A stretch of DNA of 64,000 bases from Pedobacter xixiisoli (GCF_900215335.1 NZ_OCMT01000002.1:372001-436000); one strand, 5' to 3'; positions 18,735 through 27,642 are shown, counted from the first letter of the stretch. Notes: generated from the letters alone by a model not told the origin. Program-made: numbers and translations.

Positions 18735-18950
18735 TTAGTCGGAAATATGATTATTATCACTTTTTGCTGTTTGTGGATTTTTGGAAGCTTCAACTGTCTC
18801 TGGGTTTATTACCTCATCGTCGAATAGAATGCGTACGCTTGGGGTGTAAACATCATCATGCTGACCACTTTTCAGTGCCCAAAAGAAGGCTCCCAGAAAA
18901 ACCAGCGCCACCAAAACGCTGCAACCGATTAGAAAATATAGTATGTTCAT
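18735..18950 (-). CDS. ccoS: CcoS: cbb3 oxidase assembly protein
   Basis: A 71-residue protein with one N-terminal helix (MNILYFLIGCSVLVALVFLG), then AFFWALKSGQHDD and a short polar tail with SVRILFDDE. This is the CcoS pattern, required for cofactor insertion into cbb3 oxidase. It lies between ccoI and ccoNO. Confidence 0.9.
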   Translation of the reverse strand: MNILYFLIGCSVLVALVFLGAFFWALKSGQHDDVYTPSVRILFDDEVINPETVEASKNPQTAKSDNNHISD

Positions 18951-19045
18951 TTTTTTATTTAAGTAGTCAGGGATTAGGAATCAGGGGTCAGAGATGATTA
19001 GTTCATTGGTAATCGGTTTATTGGTCATTGAGGAGAGGGAACTGG

Positions 19046-19092
19046 ACAGTGCTAACTGATACCTGATACCTGATCACTGATACCTGTCCCCT
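19046..19092 (-). repeat. Degenerate G-rich repeat at the ccoI stop
   Basis: On the ccoI strand the TAG stop is part of TAGGGGACAGGTATCAGTG, followed by further GGTATCAG units. The opposite-strand region 18963-19030 holds related but looser units. Confidence 0.55.
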
Positions 19093-21478
19093 ATTTTAAC
19101 CCATTCTTCTTTGCAAAATACCTAGTAGCTAAACTGGTAAAACTGATAATGGTAATGGTGCTAATAGGCATCAGAATAGCCGCTACCAATGGATATAAAG
19201 TACCTTGTACGGCATAATAAACTCCTATAAGGTTGTAAGAAGTAGCTATCGCAAAGCTGATTTTTATCGTGGTTAAGCCGTCCTTACTTAACTGAATGAA
19301 ATGAGGCAGTAGACCTAGCGCATTACCGCTCATGATGGCATCACAACCTGGCGTAAAATTGTTAATGTTATCGGTAATAGCTACGCCGAAATTAGCTTGT
19401 TTTAAAGCTCCAGCATCATTCAAACCATCGCCCAACATCATCACTTTTTTCTTTCTAATCTGCAAGGCTTTAATCGCTTCCAACTTTTGGTGTGGACTTT
19501 GATTAAAGAGAATTGTTGTAGAGGGTTTGAAAACTGACTTCAACATTTGCTCATCTTTGTTAGTATCTCCAGAAAGCACTTTCAAATCATAATCTTCGTT
19601 GAGGTGGTTAATTAAAGGAGCAATGCCATCACGCCATTGCTGATCTACCGAAAAGCAGCCTTTATACATTTCATCAATCATGATGTGTACGCCACCATTT
19701 TCTTTGCTTTCTACTTCGAAAGGTATCCCTCTTTTACTCCCTGCGTAAACTAAACGACCATTTACCACGCCCATAATCCCCTTCCCTACCACTTCATTGT
19801 ATTTGGCAATGGCATAAATCTTACTCGGATTTAAAACTTTCAGTACTTGCCTGCTCAAGGGATGAGAAGAATTATAAAGCAACGAGGCAACCAGCAACTT
19901 CTCTCCTGGTGTTAAATTGCCTTCAAAACGGATTTCAGAATTATGTGTACTGGTCAATGTTCCAGTCTTATCAAAAACTACGGTATCTAAATCCGCCAGT
20001 TGTTCAACTGCATCGGTATTTTTTACGTAGAATCCCTTTTTATCAAATACCGAAAGTATAGCCGAAAGTGTAAATGGCGTACTTAAAGCCAGCACACAAG
20101 GACAAGCTACAATAACCACCGCTGTAAATGCCGACCATGCTTTTGCACTATCATTTTGCCACAGCCAGTAACCTGTAGCAGCAAAAGCAATTACAAACAC
20201 TCCAATACTGAAATACTTGGCAATGCTATCGTTAAAACTCTTTTTCTTAAAATCGGTTTTGTAGAATTCTTTATTCCATAAACCTGTTAAGTAACTTTGC
20301 GAAGCCGGCTTTACTACTTCCAGCTCAATAGCTTCTCCCATTTGCCTTCCGCCAGCATACACGATTTCACCCAAAACCTTTTGCTGAGGCTCGGCTTCGC
20401 CAGTTACAAAACTCATGTCCAACCAAGCATCTCCCTTCATTAAGATGGCATCGGCTGGCACTAGTTCGCCATTGCGTATCAATAGCCGATCCCCAACGGC
20501 TATTTCGCTAATGGCTACCGGTTTTTCCCGGTTATCTTTGAGGGTGGTAATCGCAATTGGAAAATAAGAGCGATAATCCCTGTCGAATGAAATATGATGA
20601 TAGGTACGTTGTTTCACCCATTTACCCATCAATAATAAAAAAATCAATCCTGTTAAGGTATCACCAAAGCCTGGCCCATCATTAAAGATGGTTGAAATAG
20701 CGGTACGTACAAATAGTACCGCTATAATGAGGGCAAGCGGTGTATCTAGATTAACAAACTTTTGCTTTAAACTTGCTATAGCGGAAGTGAAATAATCTCT
20801 AGCGCAGTAAAAGGTTACTGGTATACAAAAAGCCAAGTTTAACCAAGCAAACAGATACTGAAATTCTTTTTCTAAGGCTGATAAACCAAAATATTCTGGA
20901 AAACTGAAAAGCATTACATTGCCCATACAAAAACCTGCGATGGCAATCTTCCAAATCAGCTGTTTATTAACCGAATTTCCTTTTTCCTTCACTACATCCT
21001 GCAGGCTAATCAAGGGTTCATAACCAATCTGGTTTAGTACTTCAACTACCTCACGCAGAGAAACTTTTTCGTGCTTGTAACTGATGGTCACTTCTTTCTT
21101 CAAGAAATCGATACAAGAACTAAATATGGCTGGATTGATTTTGTACAGATGTTCCAACAACCAAATACAAGAACTACAATGGATGGCCGGAACGTAAAAA
21201 GTAACTATCGAATTCTCTTTGTCTTTATAGTTGATGAGCTGAGTGATGATAGTTGGTTCATCTAAATATTCGAAATGTCCATCATCTTTGATACGTTGCC
21301 CAGGAGTATCGTTATACGCATAATAGTTGCACATGTTATTTTCAGATAAAATCTGATACACGTTTTGACAACCTACACAACAGAAATCTTTTTCATCGTA
21401 ACTTAATTTAACAGCAGGTAATTTATCGCCGCAATGGTAGCATACTGAACTTTGGTGGGTGATGGTTGAATTACTCAT
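19091..21478 (-). CDS. ccoI: CcoI/FixI: copper-transporting P1B-type ATPase
   Basis: A 795-residue P-type ATPase. The N-terminus has a cysteine-rich region (CYHCGDKLP and CCVGCQNVY) and a heavy-metal domain with HCSSCIWLLEHLY. Then come the membrane helix with CPCVLALSTPF, the phosphorylation motif DKTGTLTS, and the hinge MMLGDGLNDAGALKQAN. The cbb3 context identifies it as CcoI, which exports copper for oxidase maturation. It is first in the cco series on this strand. Confidence 0.95.
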   Translation of the reverse strand: MSNSTITHQSSVCYHCGDKLPAVKLSYDEKDFCCVGCQNVYQILSENNMCNYYAYNDTPGQRIKDDGHFEYLDEPTIITQLINYKDKENSIVTFYVPAIHCSSCIWLLEHLYKINPAIFSSCIDFLKKEVTISYKHEKVSLREVVEVLNQIGYEPLISLQDVVKEKGNSVNKQLIWKIAIAGFCMGNVMLFSFPEYFGLSALEKEFQYLFAWLNLAFCIPVTFYCARDYFTSAIASLKQKFVNLDTPLALIIAVLFVRTAISTIFNDGPGFGDTLTGLIFLLLMGKWVKQRTYHHISFDRDYRSYFPIAITTLKDNREKPVAISEIAVGDRLLIRNGELVPADAILMKGDAWLDMSFVTGEAEPQQKVLGEIVYAGGRQMGEAIELEVVKPASQSYLTGLWNKEFYKTDFKKKSFNDSIAKYFSIGVFVIAFAATGYWLWQNDSAKAWSAFTAVVIVACPCVLALSTPFTLSAILSVFDKKGFYVKNTDAVEQLADLDTVVFDKTGTLTSTHNSEIRFEGNLTPGEKLLVASLLYNSSHPLSRQVLKVLNPSKIYAIAKYNEVVGKGIMGVVNGRLVYAGSKRGIPFEVESKENGGVHIMIDEMYKGCFSVDQQWRDGIAPLINHLNEDYDLKVLSGDTNKDEQMLKSVFKPSTTILFNQSPHQKLEAIKALQIRKKKVMMLGDGLNDAGALKQANFGVAITDNINNFTPGCDAIMSGNALGLLPHFIQLSKDGLTTIKISFAIATSYNLIGVYYAVQGTLYPLVAAILMPISTITIISFTSLATRYFAKKNGLK

Positions 21479-21541
21479 AGTTTGAATTTTGTTATTTACT
21501 TAATTCAGATTAACCTTAATATCATTAATCAAGAAGATAAA

Positions 21542-21627
21542 CCACCTCCTTTAATTCCCCGCCAGCTGTGGACACATGGCGCTTAAGCATTTTGCTTATC
21601 CCCCTCTTTGAGGGGGCAGGGGGAGGA
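21542..21627. repeat. Palindromic CCTCC/GGAGG element (86 bp)
   Basis: The element fills most of the gap between hemN and ccoI. It has CACCTCC at one end and GGGAGG at the other, with CCCCCTCTTTGAGGGGG as an inner hairpin. Size and ends match the element at 15312-15399. Confidence 0.5.
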
Positions 21628-21651
21628 ATAAACGTAAATCAGATTAATATT

Positions 21652-22998
21652 TTATATCGCTGCACTAAACAATTGGGTTTGTGGTTGTTTCTGCCAAAGC
21701 CTTTCATCAAAAGCCATACACACGTTACGTAAGAAAGACCTACCTAAAGGCTGTATTTTCACTTCTCTATTCCTAATGGCGACCAATCTATCATCAATCA
21801 TAGGTTGCAAACGGTCAATCACCTGTTGTGGAATATCATCAGTAAAACAAGTATTGTCTTGACACATTAAATTGAGGATATGCTTTCTGATATACAAATC
21901 TTCCTCATTCAATAAATGTCCCTTTTGAACTGCTAATTCTTCAGCCTGAATAAGGTGCTTGTATTCTTCTACTGTCTTAACATTTTGTGCAAAGGCGGTA
22001 CCACAATCGCTGATAGAAGACACTCCCAAACCCAACAAGATATGTGTGTGTTGGTCGGTATATCCCATAAAATTACGGTGCAATTTACCTTGTTCACTGG
22101 CAACGTAAAGGTTATCCGTTTTTAAGGCGAAATGGTCCATACCGATTTCTTCATAGCCTGCCGCCACCAACATTCCCCTACCTTTTTGGTATAAGGCAAA
22201 CTTTTCATCTCCTTGCGGAATATCACTTTCTGTAAAATGGCGCTGACCAGCTTTGATCCACGGCACATGGGCGTAGCTGTAAAAAGCAATGCGATCTGGT
22301 TTAATAGCAATCGTTTCTTCTATTGTTTCGGTTAAACCATTTATATTTTGACCCGGCAAACCGTAAATCAAATCGAAGTTGATGGATTGATAGCCTAGCT
22401 CCCGAGATAATTTGGTTATTTTTTCTACCTGTGCTGGCGTTTGGTAGCGGTTGATCATGAACTGTACTTTGGGATCAAAATCCTGAATTCCTAAACTCAA
22501 TCGTTTGAAACCTAGATCACGCAAAGTTTGCAGGTGTTCAATAGTCGTATTATCTGGATGCCCTTCAAATGAGCAAGCTGCATCTTCTTCGAATTGTGCA
22601 CCACCAGCAATAACTTCTAGTAGAGCTTTCAAATTAGCTGCGCTAAAAAAAGTTGGTGTGCCGCCTCCTAAGTGTATTTCCTTAATTTTTGGTCGCTCTC
22701 CAAACAGCGCAACATACATTTCCCATTCCTTTAACAAGGCATCGATATATGGTAATTCTACGCCATGATTTTTGGTGATGCGGGTATTACAACCACAATA
22801 AGTACACAAACTCTCGCAAAAAGGCAAGTGAATGTAAAGGCTAATTCCTTCGTTTTTATGTTGGCGATAAGCTTCCACCAATCTTCCCTTCCACTGTATA
22901 GCATCGAAATTTTCGTTATCCCAATAAGGTACAGTTGGATAGCTGGTATATCTGGGTGCTGCGATGTTGTATTTACGCAAAAGTTGGGCAGCTTCCAT
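21652..22998 (-). CDS. hemN: HemN: oxygen-independent coproporphyrinogen III dehydrogenase
   Basis: The ATG at 22998 (MEAAQLLRKYNIAAPRYTSY) is chosen because a strong AGGAGG lies just upstream and the family begins here; this gives 448 residues. The radical-SAM motif is PFCESLCTYCGCNT, followed by the glycine-rich HLGGGTPTFF. It converts coproporphyrinogen III to protoporphyrinogen IX anaerobically, supplying heme under the low-oxygen conditions in which cbb3 oxidase works. One base separates it from the upstream small gene, so they are co-transcribed. Confidence 0.95.
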   Translation of the reverse strand: MEAAQLLRKYNIAAPRYTSYPTVPYWDNENFDAIQWKGRLVEAYRQHKNEGISLYIHLPFCESLCTYCGCNTRITKNHGVELPYIDALLKEWEMYVALFGERPKIKEIHLGGGTPTFFSAANLKALLEVIAGGAQFEEDAACSFEGHPDNTTIEHLQTLRDLGFKRLSLGIQDFDPKVQFMINRYQTPAQVEKITKLSRELGYQSINFDLIYGLPGQNINGLTETIEETIAIKPDRIAFYSYAHVPWIKAGQRHFTESDIPQGDEKFALYQKGRGMLVAAGYEEIGMDHFALKTDNLYVASEQGKLHRNFMGYTDQHTHILLGLGVSSISDCGTAFAQNVKTVEEYKHLIQAEELAVQKGHLLNEEDLYIRKHILNLMCQDNTCFTDDIPQQVIDRLQPMIDDRLVAIRNREVKIQPLGRSFLRNVCMAFDERLWQKQPQTQLFSAAI

Positions 22999-22999
22999 T

Positions 23000-23434
23000 T
23001 TATTCCTCCTCCTCTTTAGTTGTTCTTGCACATTCGTTAGGGCAACAACAAGCTTTACCTACACATTTTCCTGCAGCCCAATTGTCCAGATTTTTCACCA
23101 CTTGCTGCATACGCGGCATAACGATGTCCTCACCTTGTGTAAATGGTACATTAGCAATTTTGAAGCCCGCAATACCTGCTGCATTTAAATCAATATGGCT
23201 AGTTTCAAAAGATGAAGTGGCGATGTATTTAATACCTAATGCTCTTAAACCCACAATTAGTTCAGCATTTAATGGGTCTTCATTAAATACTATTAAAACT
23301 TCCTTGCCCTGTGCAAACGGCATCGTTTCTAGACTCAAACTATTGGCTATAATAGTAATGTCATGCTTTTTGTGGTTTGCCAAAACCAAACACTCTTTTT
23401 CCTCTGGTTTAATATTATAAGCGATAGCTTTCAT
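23000..23434 (-). CDS. Short 2-hydroxyacid-dehydrogenase-like protein with cysteine-rich tail
   Basis: A 144-residue protein. Residues 1 to about 105 resemble the N-terminal substrate domain of D-lactate/2-hydroxyacid dehydrogenases (MKAIAYNIKPEEKE, LGIKYIATSS, GFKIANVP), but the NAD-binding domain of these enzymes of about 330 residues is absent. Instead the protein ends with GKCVGKACCCPNECARTTK and an acidic tail, six cysteines in about twelve residues that could hold a metal or Fe-S centre. It is the first gene of a two-gene unit with hemN. It is not an obvious pseudogene, since the frame is intact and the tail is new sequence. Its function is unknown. Confidence 0.8.
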   Translation of the reverse strand: MKAIAYNIKPEEKECLVLANHKKHDITIIANSLSLETMPFAQGKEVLIVFNEDPLNAELIVGLRALGIKYIATSSFETSHIDLNAAGIAGFKIANVPFTQGEDIVMPRMQQVVKNLDNWAAGKCVGKACCCPNECARTTKEEEE

Positions 23435-23734
23435 TTCTTAGCTTTTATTGTTCTTTTGGTTAGTTAGACACCTATTTATTAAAATACTCATTGGCATATT
23501 TTAATCATCGTAGGTTTATCCGTTCTAATTATATTCACAAAACTAGCTAGCAATGCATGCCTCAGAGTTGAGCGTAGTTATCCAAAAAAATGATATTCGT
23601 CACAATTCAACAAGTTGATATTAAGCTTAAAGAAGTCGAACTAACTGACTGAAATTTTTAGCTATTATGCGCTTTGGCTATAATTTATTTAGTAATTATC
23701 AAAAATTACAGCATTAAAAAAAGGAGGTTTGATT
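23435..23734. other. 300-base spacer with possible promoter for the hemN unit
   Basis: No gene is seen. On the minus strand TAGTTTTG (23545 to 23538) fits the Bacteroidota -7 box TAnnTTTG, but I find no matching -33 TTG at the usual distance. The promoter call is weak, and no clear FNR-like palindrome was found. Confidence 0.3.
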
Positions 23735-25036
23735 TCAGCTTTGCAACAGGAAAATTTGCAAGAATATTCCTTTAGAAGATTTTACATATTTATTGAAAGC
23801 AAGGATTTTTCCATTGTTGGACCAAAGCACTGCACCAGTCAAATGTTCTGGAGATTCATGTCTACAGGTTAAACAATGAGCATTTCCAGTAGAAATTTCG
23901 GTAATAAATACACTTTGTTCGGCTAAGTAAGAAAGATATTGGCCATCCGGACTGATATTTATTGGACTAGTTATCGAAAAAGCATTCTGAGTGATTTGTT
24001 TAACAAGCCCTCCATTCGGAGAAACTGAATACACTTGAATCCAACCGTTTTCATCTTCAGATAGGAAGTAAATTTGACTACCATCTGGACTGCTGCGTAG
24101 CCAATGTCTTGGCCCTTTTACACCTAGCCTGCTATAAGTAACTCTACGTTGATTGATTTCTTTGGGTACTGCTGGTCGTTCATTTTCTTTTCCAGCAATA
24201 GCGATATCGAAATTAATCGAGCTGATATTATCAGGAATATCAGCTATAAAAACCTCTGTTATGGTATCACCATTTGCACTTCTTACATCTCCTTGATAGG
24301 CAATTGCCTTTTGTTGACGATTTCCATCTAATTTGATATAGCCATTTTTACCAATCCAACACTCGTCAAAAGCCTTATCTATTTCATCACCTCCCAATTC
24401 TGGGTTTTCGGTAACGGTTGCAGCCAGAATAGAGAACATTTCTCCATTGTTGTTTTCTGGGTCAGTTGTATTAGCAACTAGCACCTTTCGTGGAAACATT
24501 ATTCCGATGGTACGCAAATCTTTAAATTGTGAATTAGTTTTAGCTAATCGAGCTATCAGATCATCGTTGTAAGTAAAGCTAAGCATTTGTCCATCGCCAC
24601 TCCATGAATGTGCATGGGTACCACCTCTTAGTGCGCCAGCAACAAAAGGTGGCTCTATATTTCTAGCGTCCATAAAAATAGGTTGCTGATATTTGTCTAT
24701 AGCTACAGCAATACCTGTACGACGAGTAAAATCATAAGGTTTATTTGCATCCGCATTTCGAATGCCGTGTATAAAAATTACTTTGTTTTCTATAGGAGAA
24801 AAACTGGCGGCACCTACTCCTGGGCCATATAGAGTTTGGTTTGGAACGATGTATATGGTCTTCTCATCTCCTGTATTTACATTAACAATCCCAATGCTAC
24901 CCGTAATTTTAATATCCCCATCATTATTTCTGCCATCAAAAACAATCCATTCGTTATCCTTAGAGAATACTTGACTAGTATTTAAAGTATGTCCTATTTC
25001 ACTATATGTGAGTTGAATTTCTTTTTTATTGAACAT
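23735..25036 (-). CDS. DUF3748 (YidR-like) beta-propeller protein
   Basis: A 433-residue protein. Its N-terminal part contains IGHTLNTSQVFSKDNEWIVF, GPGVGAASFSPIENKVIF, ALRGGTHAHSWSGDGQ and ENNNGEMF, a conserved set I associate with DUF3748, the family of E. coli YidR. The C-terminal half has TolB/PD40-like blades (SSPDGSQIYFLSEDENG, NISPDGQYLSYL) and a HCLTCRHESPEH motif. There is no signal peptide, so a cytosolic location is expected. Its role is unknown. It is a single gene between spacers. Confidence 0.8.
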   Translation of the reverse strand: MFNKKEIQLTYSEIGHTLNTSQVFSKDNEWIVFDGRNNDGDIKITGSIGIVNVNTGDEKTIYIVPNQTLYGPGVGAASFSPIENKVIFIHGIRNADANKPYDFTRRTGIAVAIDKYQQPIFMDARNIEPPFVAGALRGGTHAHSWSGDGQMLSFTYNDDLIARLAKTNSQFKDLRTIGIMFPRKVLVANTTDPENNNGEMFSILAATVTENPELGGDEIDKAFDECWIGKNGYIKLDGNRQQKAIAYQGDVRSANGDTITEVFIADIPDNISSINFDIAIAGKENERPAVPKEINQRRVTYSRLGVKGPRHWLRSSPDGSQIYFLSEDENGWIQVYSVSPNGGLVKQITQNAFSITSPINISPDGQYLSYLAEQSVFITEISTGNAHCLTCRHESPEHLTGAVLWSNNGKILAFNKYVKSSKGIFLQIFLLQS

Positions 25037-25086
25037 AATAAGGAGATTTTATTAAGGTTTGACCGACGTAGCACCGAAAAATTGCA

Positions 25087-25118
25087 TAAAAAAACGGATA
25101 ATTTTAGAAATTATCCGT
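25087..25118 (-). terminator. Terminator for the gene at 25143-25502
   Basis: A perfect 11-bp stem (ACGGATAATTT with AAATTATCCGT) and a 3-base loop, followed on the minus strand by a run of seven T. Confidence 0.85.
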
Positions 25119-25142
25119 TCTTAAATATTATTTCAACTGTTA

Positions 25143-25502
25143 TTAATTTGCTGCAGCCGCTTTTGCTTCCTCTTTTAACTTGATATTAATTTCTTCTACT
25201 TTCTTACGTTGTTCTTCTGTTAAAAGTGCGTTAAACGACTCATTTCTTTCTTTAATCAACGTTTTAACTGCCGCCTTTTTTGCTTTTTCATCTAAAGTTG
25301 CATCTTCTTCAATTTTAGTTCGTTTTTCTGCCGCATCCTTTTTAATTATCGCAATCTTTTTAATCTGATCCGCATCACAACCAATTTCGGTAAGTGATGT
25401 TTTATTCCAACTAAAAGAAGTAGCTTTTTTTGGTGCATCTTGCGCATTAGCAAACACCACTGTAAAACACGCTATAAATAGCGTAAACAATAACTTTTTC
25501 AT
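25143..25502 (-). CDS. Secreted helical protein, Spy/LTxxQ-like
   Basis: A 119-residue protein with signal peptide (MKKLLFTLFIACFTVVFANA) and a mature part of charged helices: DADQIKKIAIIKKDAAEKRTK and LLTEEQRKKVEEI, the latter an LTxxQ-type motif as in CpxP/Spy periplasmic chaperones. It ends in an alanine- and lysine-rich tail. It is a single gene with its own terminator. A role in envelope stress is plausible but not shown. Confidence 0.7.
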   Translation of the reverse strand: MKKLLFTLFIACFTVVFANAQDAPKKATSFSWNKTSLTEIGCDADQIKKIAIIKKDAAEKRTKIEEDATLDEKAKKAAVKTLIKERNESFNALLTEEQRKKVEEINIKLKEEAKAAAAN

Positions 25503-25610
25503 TTCTGTTTATATTTAGAATAATAAATCTAATACATTTTTAATGACATTTACTATAGCTTTTAAAATTATTTTCAAATAAATACTACTAAATCAGTAGA
25601 CTTTATTATA

Positions 25611-25641
25611 TTTGCATCAATGTTCATACAATTTATATTTG
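25611..25641 (+). promoter_or_regulatory. Promoter for the ECF sigma operon
   Basis: TTTG at 25611-25614 and TATATTTG at 25634-25641, spaced 19 bases, match the Bacteroidota -33/-7 consensus exactly. A second TATATTTG at 25607-25614 overlaps the -33 box and could be a separate start. Confidence 0.65.
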
Positions 25642-25646
25642 GTTGA

Positions 25647-25678
25647 AAAAACGGCAGCTTGGATGAGTTGCCGTTTTT
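25647..25678 (+). terminator. Terminator-like hairpin in the leader of the ECF sigma gene
   Basis: AAAAACGGCA pairs with TGCCGTTTTT around a 12-base loop, followed by CTTTT. It lies right behind the promoter and about 100 bases before the sigma gene, so it could end a short RNA or attenuate the operon. Confidence 0.6.
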
Positions 25679-25775
25679 CTTTTGCAATTATTGCTAAAAA
25701 CCTGTTTTAAATCACCTTGGACTTTGATAGCAACAAAATTTATTACCATCTTAGTGAAAAATTTGATTTTTTAAA

Positions 25776-26369
25776 TTGTCAGCCTACCACCTATCGGAAG
25801 AAGTTTATTTAACACGGCTTGTTAACGCCGATAGAGATGCTTTTGCTTTTTTTTACGAAAAATATAGCTCTGCGTTGTATCAGAAGCTAAATAAGATGGT
25901 AAAAGTACCCGAAATTGCTGATGAACTCTTGCAAGATGTATTCTTGAAAGTTTGGATTAAAAAAGATACCGTCAATTTAGAGCAATCATTTAAGCCTTGG
26001 TTATACACCATAGCACAAAACACGGTGTACGATTATTACAGAAAACTTGCACAAGATAAGAAGATGCAAGACCACTTAATTAATACCTTTGCAACGTTTT
26101 ACAATCAGACAGAAGATTATATTTACAACAAGGAACGTACTGCGGCACTAAATGAAGCCATTGAACAACTGCCTCCACAACGTAAAGAAATTTTCAGGCT
26201 CTGCAAATTAGAAGAGAAATCTTATAAAGAAGTAGCGGAACAATTAAATATCAGTGTTTCTACGGTCAGCAACCAGTTGGTGCATGCCACCAAAGCCGTA
26301 AAAGACCATATTTTCTTCCACTCTAAAGAATTCCTCGTTTTTGTGATTGCATTATATCTAAAGAACTAG
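25776..26369 (+). CDS. ECF RNA polymerase sigma factor (FecI-like, Bacteroidota group)
   Basis: A 197-residue protein. Region 2 (FAFFYEKYSSALYQK to KPWLYTIAQNTVYDYYRK) and region 4 (LPPQRKEIFRLCKLEEKSYKEVAEQLNISVSTVSNQL) are intact. A TGA in frame four codons upstream and the lack of an early ATG leave TTG at 25776 as the start. A hydrophobic C-terminal stretch (FLVFVIALYL) is common in this group. It should direct transcription of the downstream FecR/SusCD genes once released from FecR. Confidence 0.9.
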   Translation: MSAYHLSEEVYLTRLVNADRDAFAFFYEKYSSALYQKLNKMVKVPEIADELLQDVFLKVWIKKDTVNLEQSFKPWLYTIAQNTVYDYYRKLAQDKKMQDHLINTFATFYNQTEDYIYNKERTAALNEAIEQLPPQRKEIFRLCKLEEKSYKEVAEQLNISVSTVSNQLVHATKAVKDHIFFHSKEFLVFVIALYLKN

Positions 26370-26464
26370 CTCCACGCAACCTTTAAACTAAATTCTAAAA
26401 AAAATGCATTTTTTTAGACATGCAATAGTGTGTTTTTAAATCTCGTGCGTATTAGTTTATAAAT

Positions 26465-27592
26465 ATGGAGCAAAAGCCAGAGTTCAAACAATTATTTAGC
26501 AGGTATCTCAATAACCAAGTTACCGCAAACGACCTTAATTCATTATTTAAAAGCATGGATGAGGCTAGTGAGCAGCACTTGCGCAGTCATATTAGCAATG
26601 AGTTGCTATCAGAAGACGAAGCTGAACCTAGTAACCCAGCTCATTTGAGAAATATTTTTGCAAAAATTGAAGAACAAATAAATGATCAACCAAAAACCAA
26701 AGTTTTAAAACTGAGCACTTGGTACAAAACCGCGGCAGCTGCTGCTGTGATTTTTGGTTTAGGTTACTTAGCTCTTTACGATAGCCCTGCGAACAAACAC
26801 GAAATTGTTCCCGGCGGAAGCAAAGCACTACTAATTATCAACAATGAAGAAACTCCGCTTGACGGCAAAAGCAAGTCGAGCTTCTCTCCTGCCGCAGCTA
26901 TTTCTGTTTCTACCGCAGCTGATGGTACTATCACTTACAAACAAACATCAAACGATACTACTGGGCTCTCAACCCTACATGCCATTAGTACTCCAGCAGG
27001 AGGTTTTTACAAAATTACCCTTGGTGATGGAACTCAAGTTTATCTAAATTCAAAATCAACCTTAGAATTCCCTGTTGGGTTTTATGGAGCCAAAAGACAC
27101 GTAAAACTGAACGGAGAAGCCTACTTTAAAGTAGCCAAAAATAAGCAAATGCCATTCATCGTTTCTGTAAACCAGACAGATGTACAAGTTTTAGGCACAT
27201 CGTTCATCATCAACAGTTTTGGCAAACAAACAAAAACTACCCTTTTTGAAGGTAGCGTACAAGTCAACTATCTAAATAACCACAAAATACTTGCTCCCGG
27301 ACAGGAAGGATTATCTGACCGAAATGGCATTCTCATTAACAAAGCCGATACCGCTGCAGCCATAGCGTGGACCAATGGCTTGTTCGCATTTAACGACCAA
27401 CCGCTAACAGAAGTATTACATGAGCTTTCTCGCTGGTACGATTTTACCTTCGACGAGAACAGTATCCCCAACAAACGATTGTACATAAGATTAAATAGAA
27501 ATACCGCCTTTAAAGATGTAATACAAATGTTGTACACTACTACTGGCTTAAAATTTAAAATAGAAGAAAGGAGGCTAAGCATAGAAAACTAA
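26465..27592 (+). CDS. FecR-family anti-sigma factor
   Basis: A 375-residue protein: cytosolic N-terminus of about 85 residues, one membrane helix (TAAAAAVIFGLGYLALY), a periplasmic FecR domain (STPAGGFYKITLGDGTQVYLNSKS, LNGEAYFKVAKNKQMPFIV, VLGTSFIINSF) and a C-terminal DUF4974 domain (LTEVLHELSRWYDFTF). It holds the ECF sigma and responds to the STN domain of the TonB receptor encoded 50 bases downstream. Confidence 0.93.
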   Translation: MEQKPEFKQLFSRYLNNQVTANDLNSLFKSMDEASEQHLRSHISNELLSEDEAEPSNPAHLRNIFAKIEEQINDQPKTKVLKLSTWYKTAAAAAVIFGLGYLALYDSPANKHEIVPGGSKALLIINNEETPLDGKSKSSFSPAAAISVSTAADGTITYKQTSNDTTGLSTLHAISTPAGGFYKITLGDGTQVYLNSKSTLEFPVGFYGAKRHVKLNGEAYFKVAKNKQMPFIVSVNQTDVQVLGTSFIINSFGKQTKTTLFEGSVQVNYLNNHKILAPGQEGLSDRNGILINKADTAAAIAWTNGLFAFNDQPLTEVLHELSRWYDFTFDENSIPNKRLYIRLNRNTAFKDVIQMLYTTTGLKFKIEERRLSIEN

Positions 27593-27642
27593 ATACATGC
27601 GCTCCAAACAAAACTATTTTATAATCAACTAACTAACCTTTA

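Noticed and set aside
21479..21651. FNR-type palindrome (TTGAT-N4-ATCAA) upstream of ccoI
   Set aside because: TTGATTAATGATATTAA was considered, but spacing and right half do not fit.
22935..23420. Plus-strand frame of 161 codons opposite hemN and the cysteine-tailed gene
   Set aside because: It is an antisense shadow without motifs, covering two recognisable coding sequences.
23000..23434. Reading the short dehydrogenase-like gene as a pseudogene fragment
   Set aside because: The frame is intact, it has a distinct cysteine-rich end and is tightly coupled to hemN; no remains of an NAD-binding domain follow in any frame.
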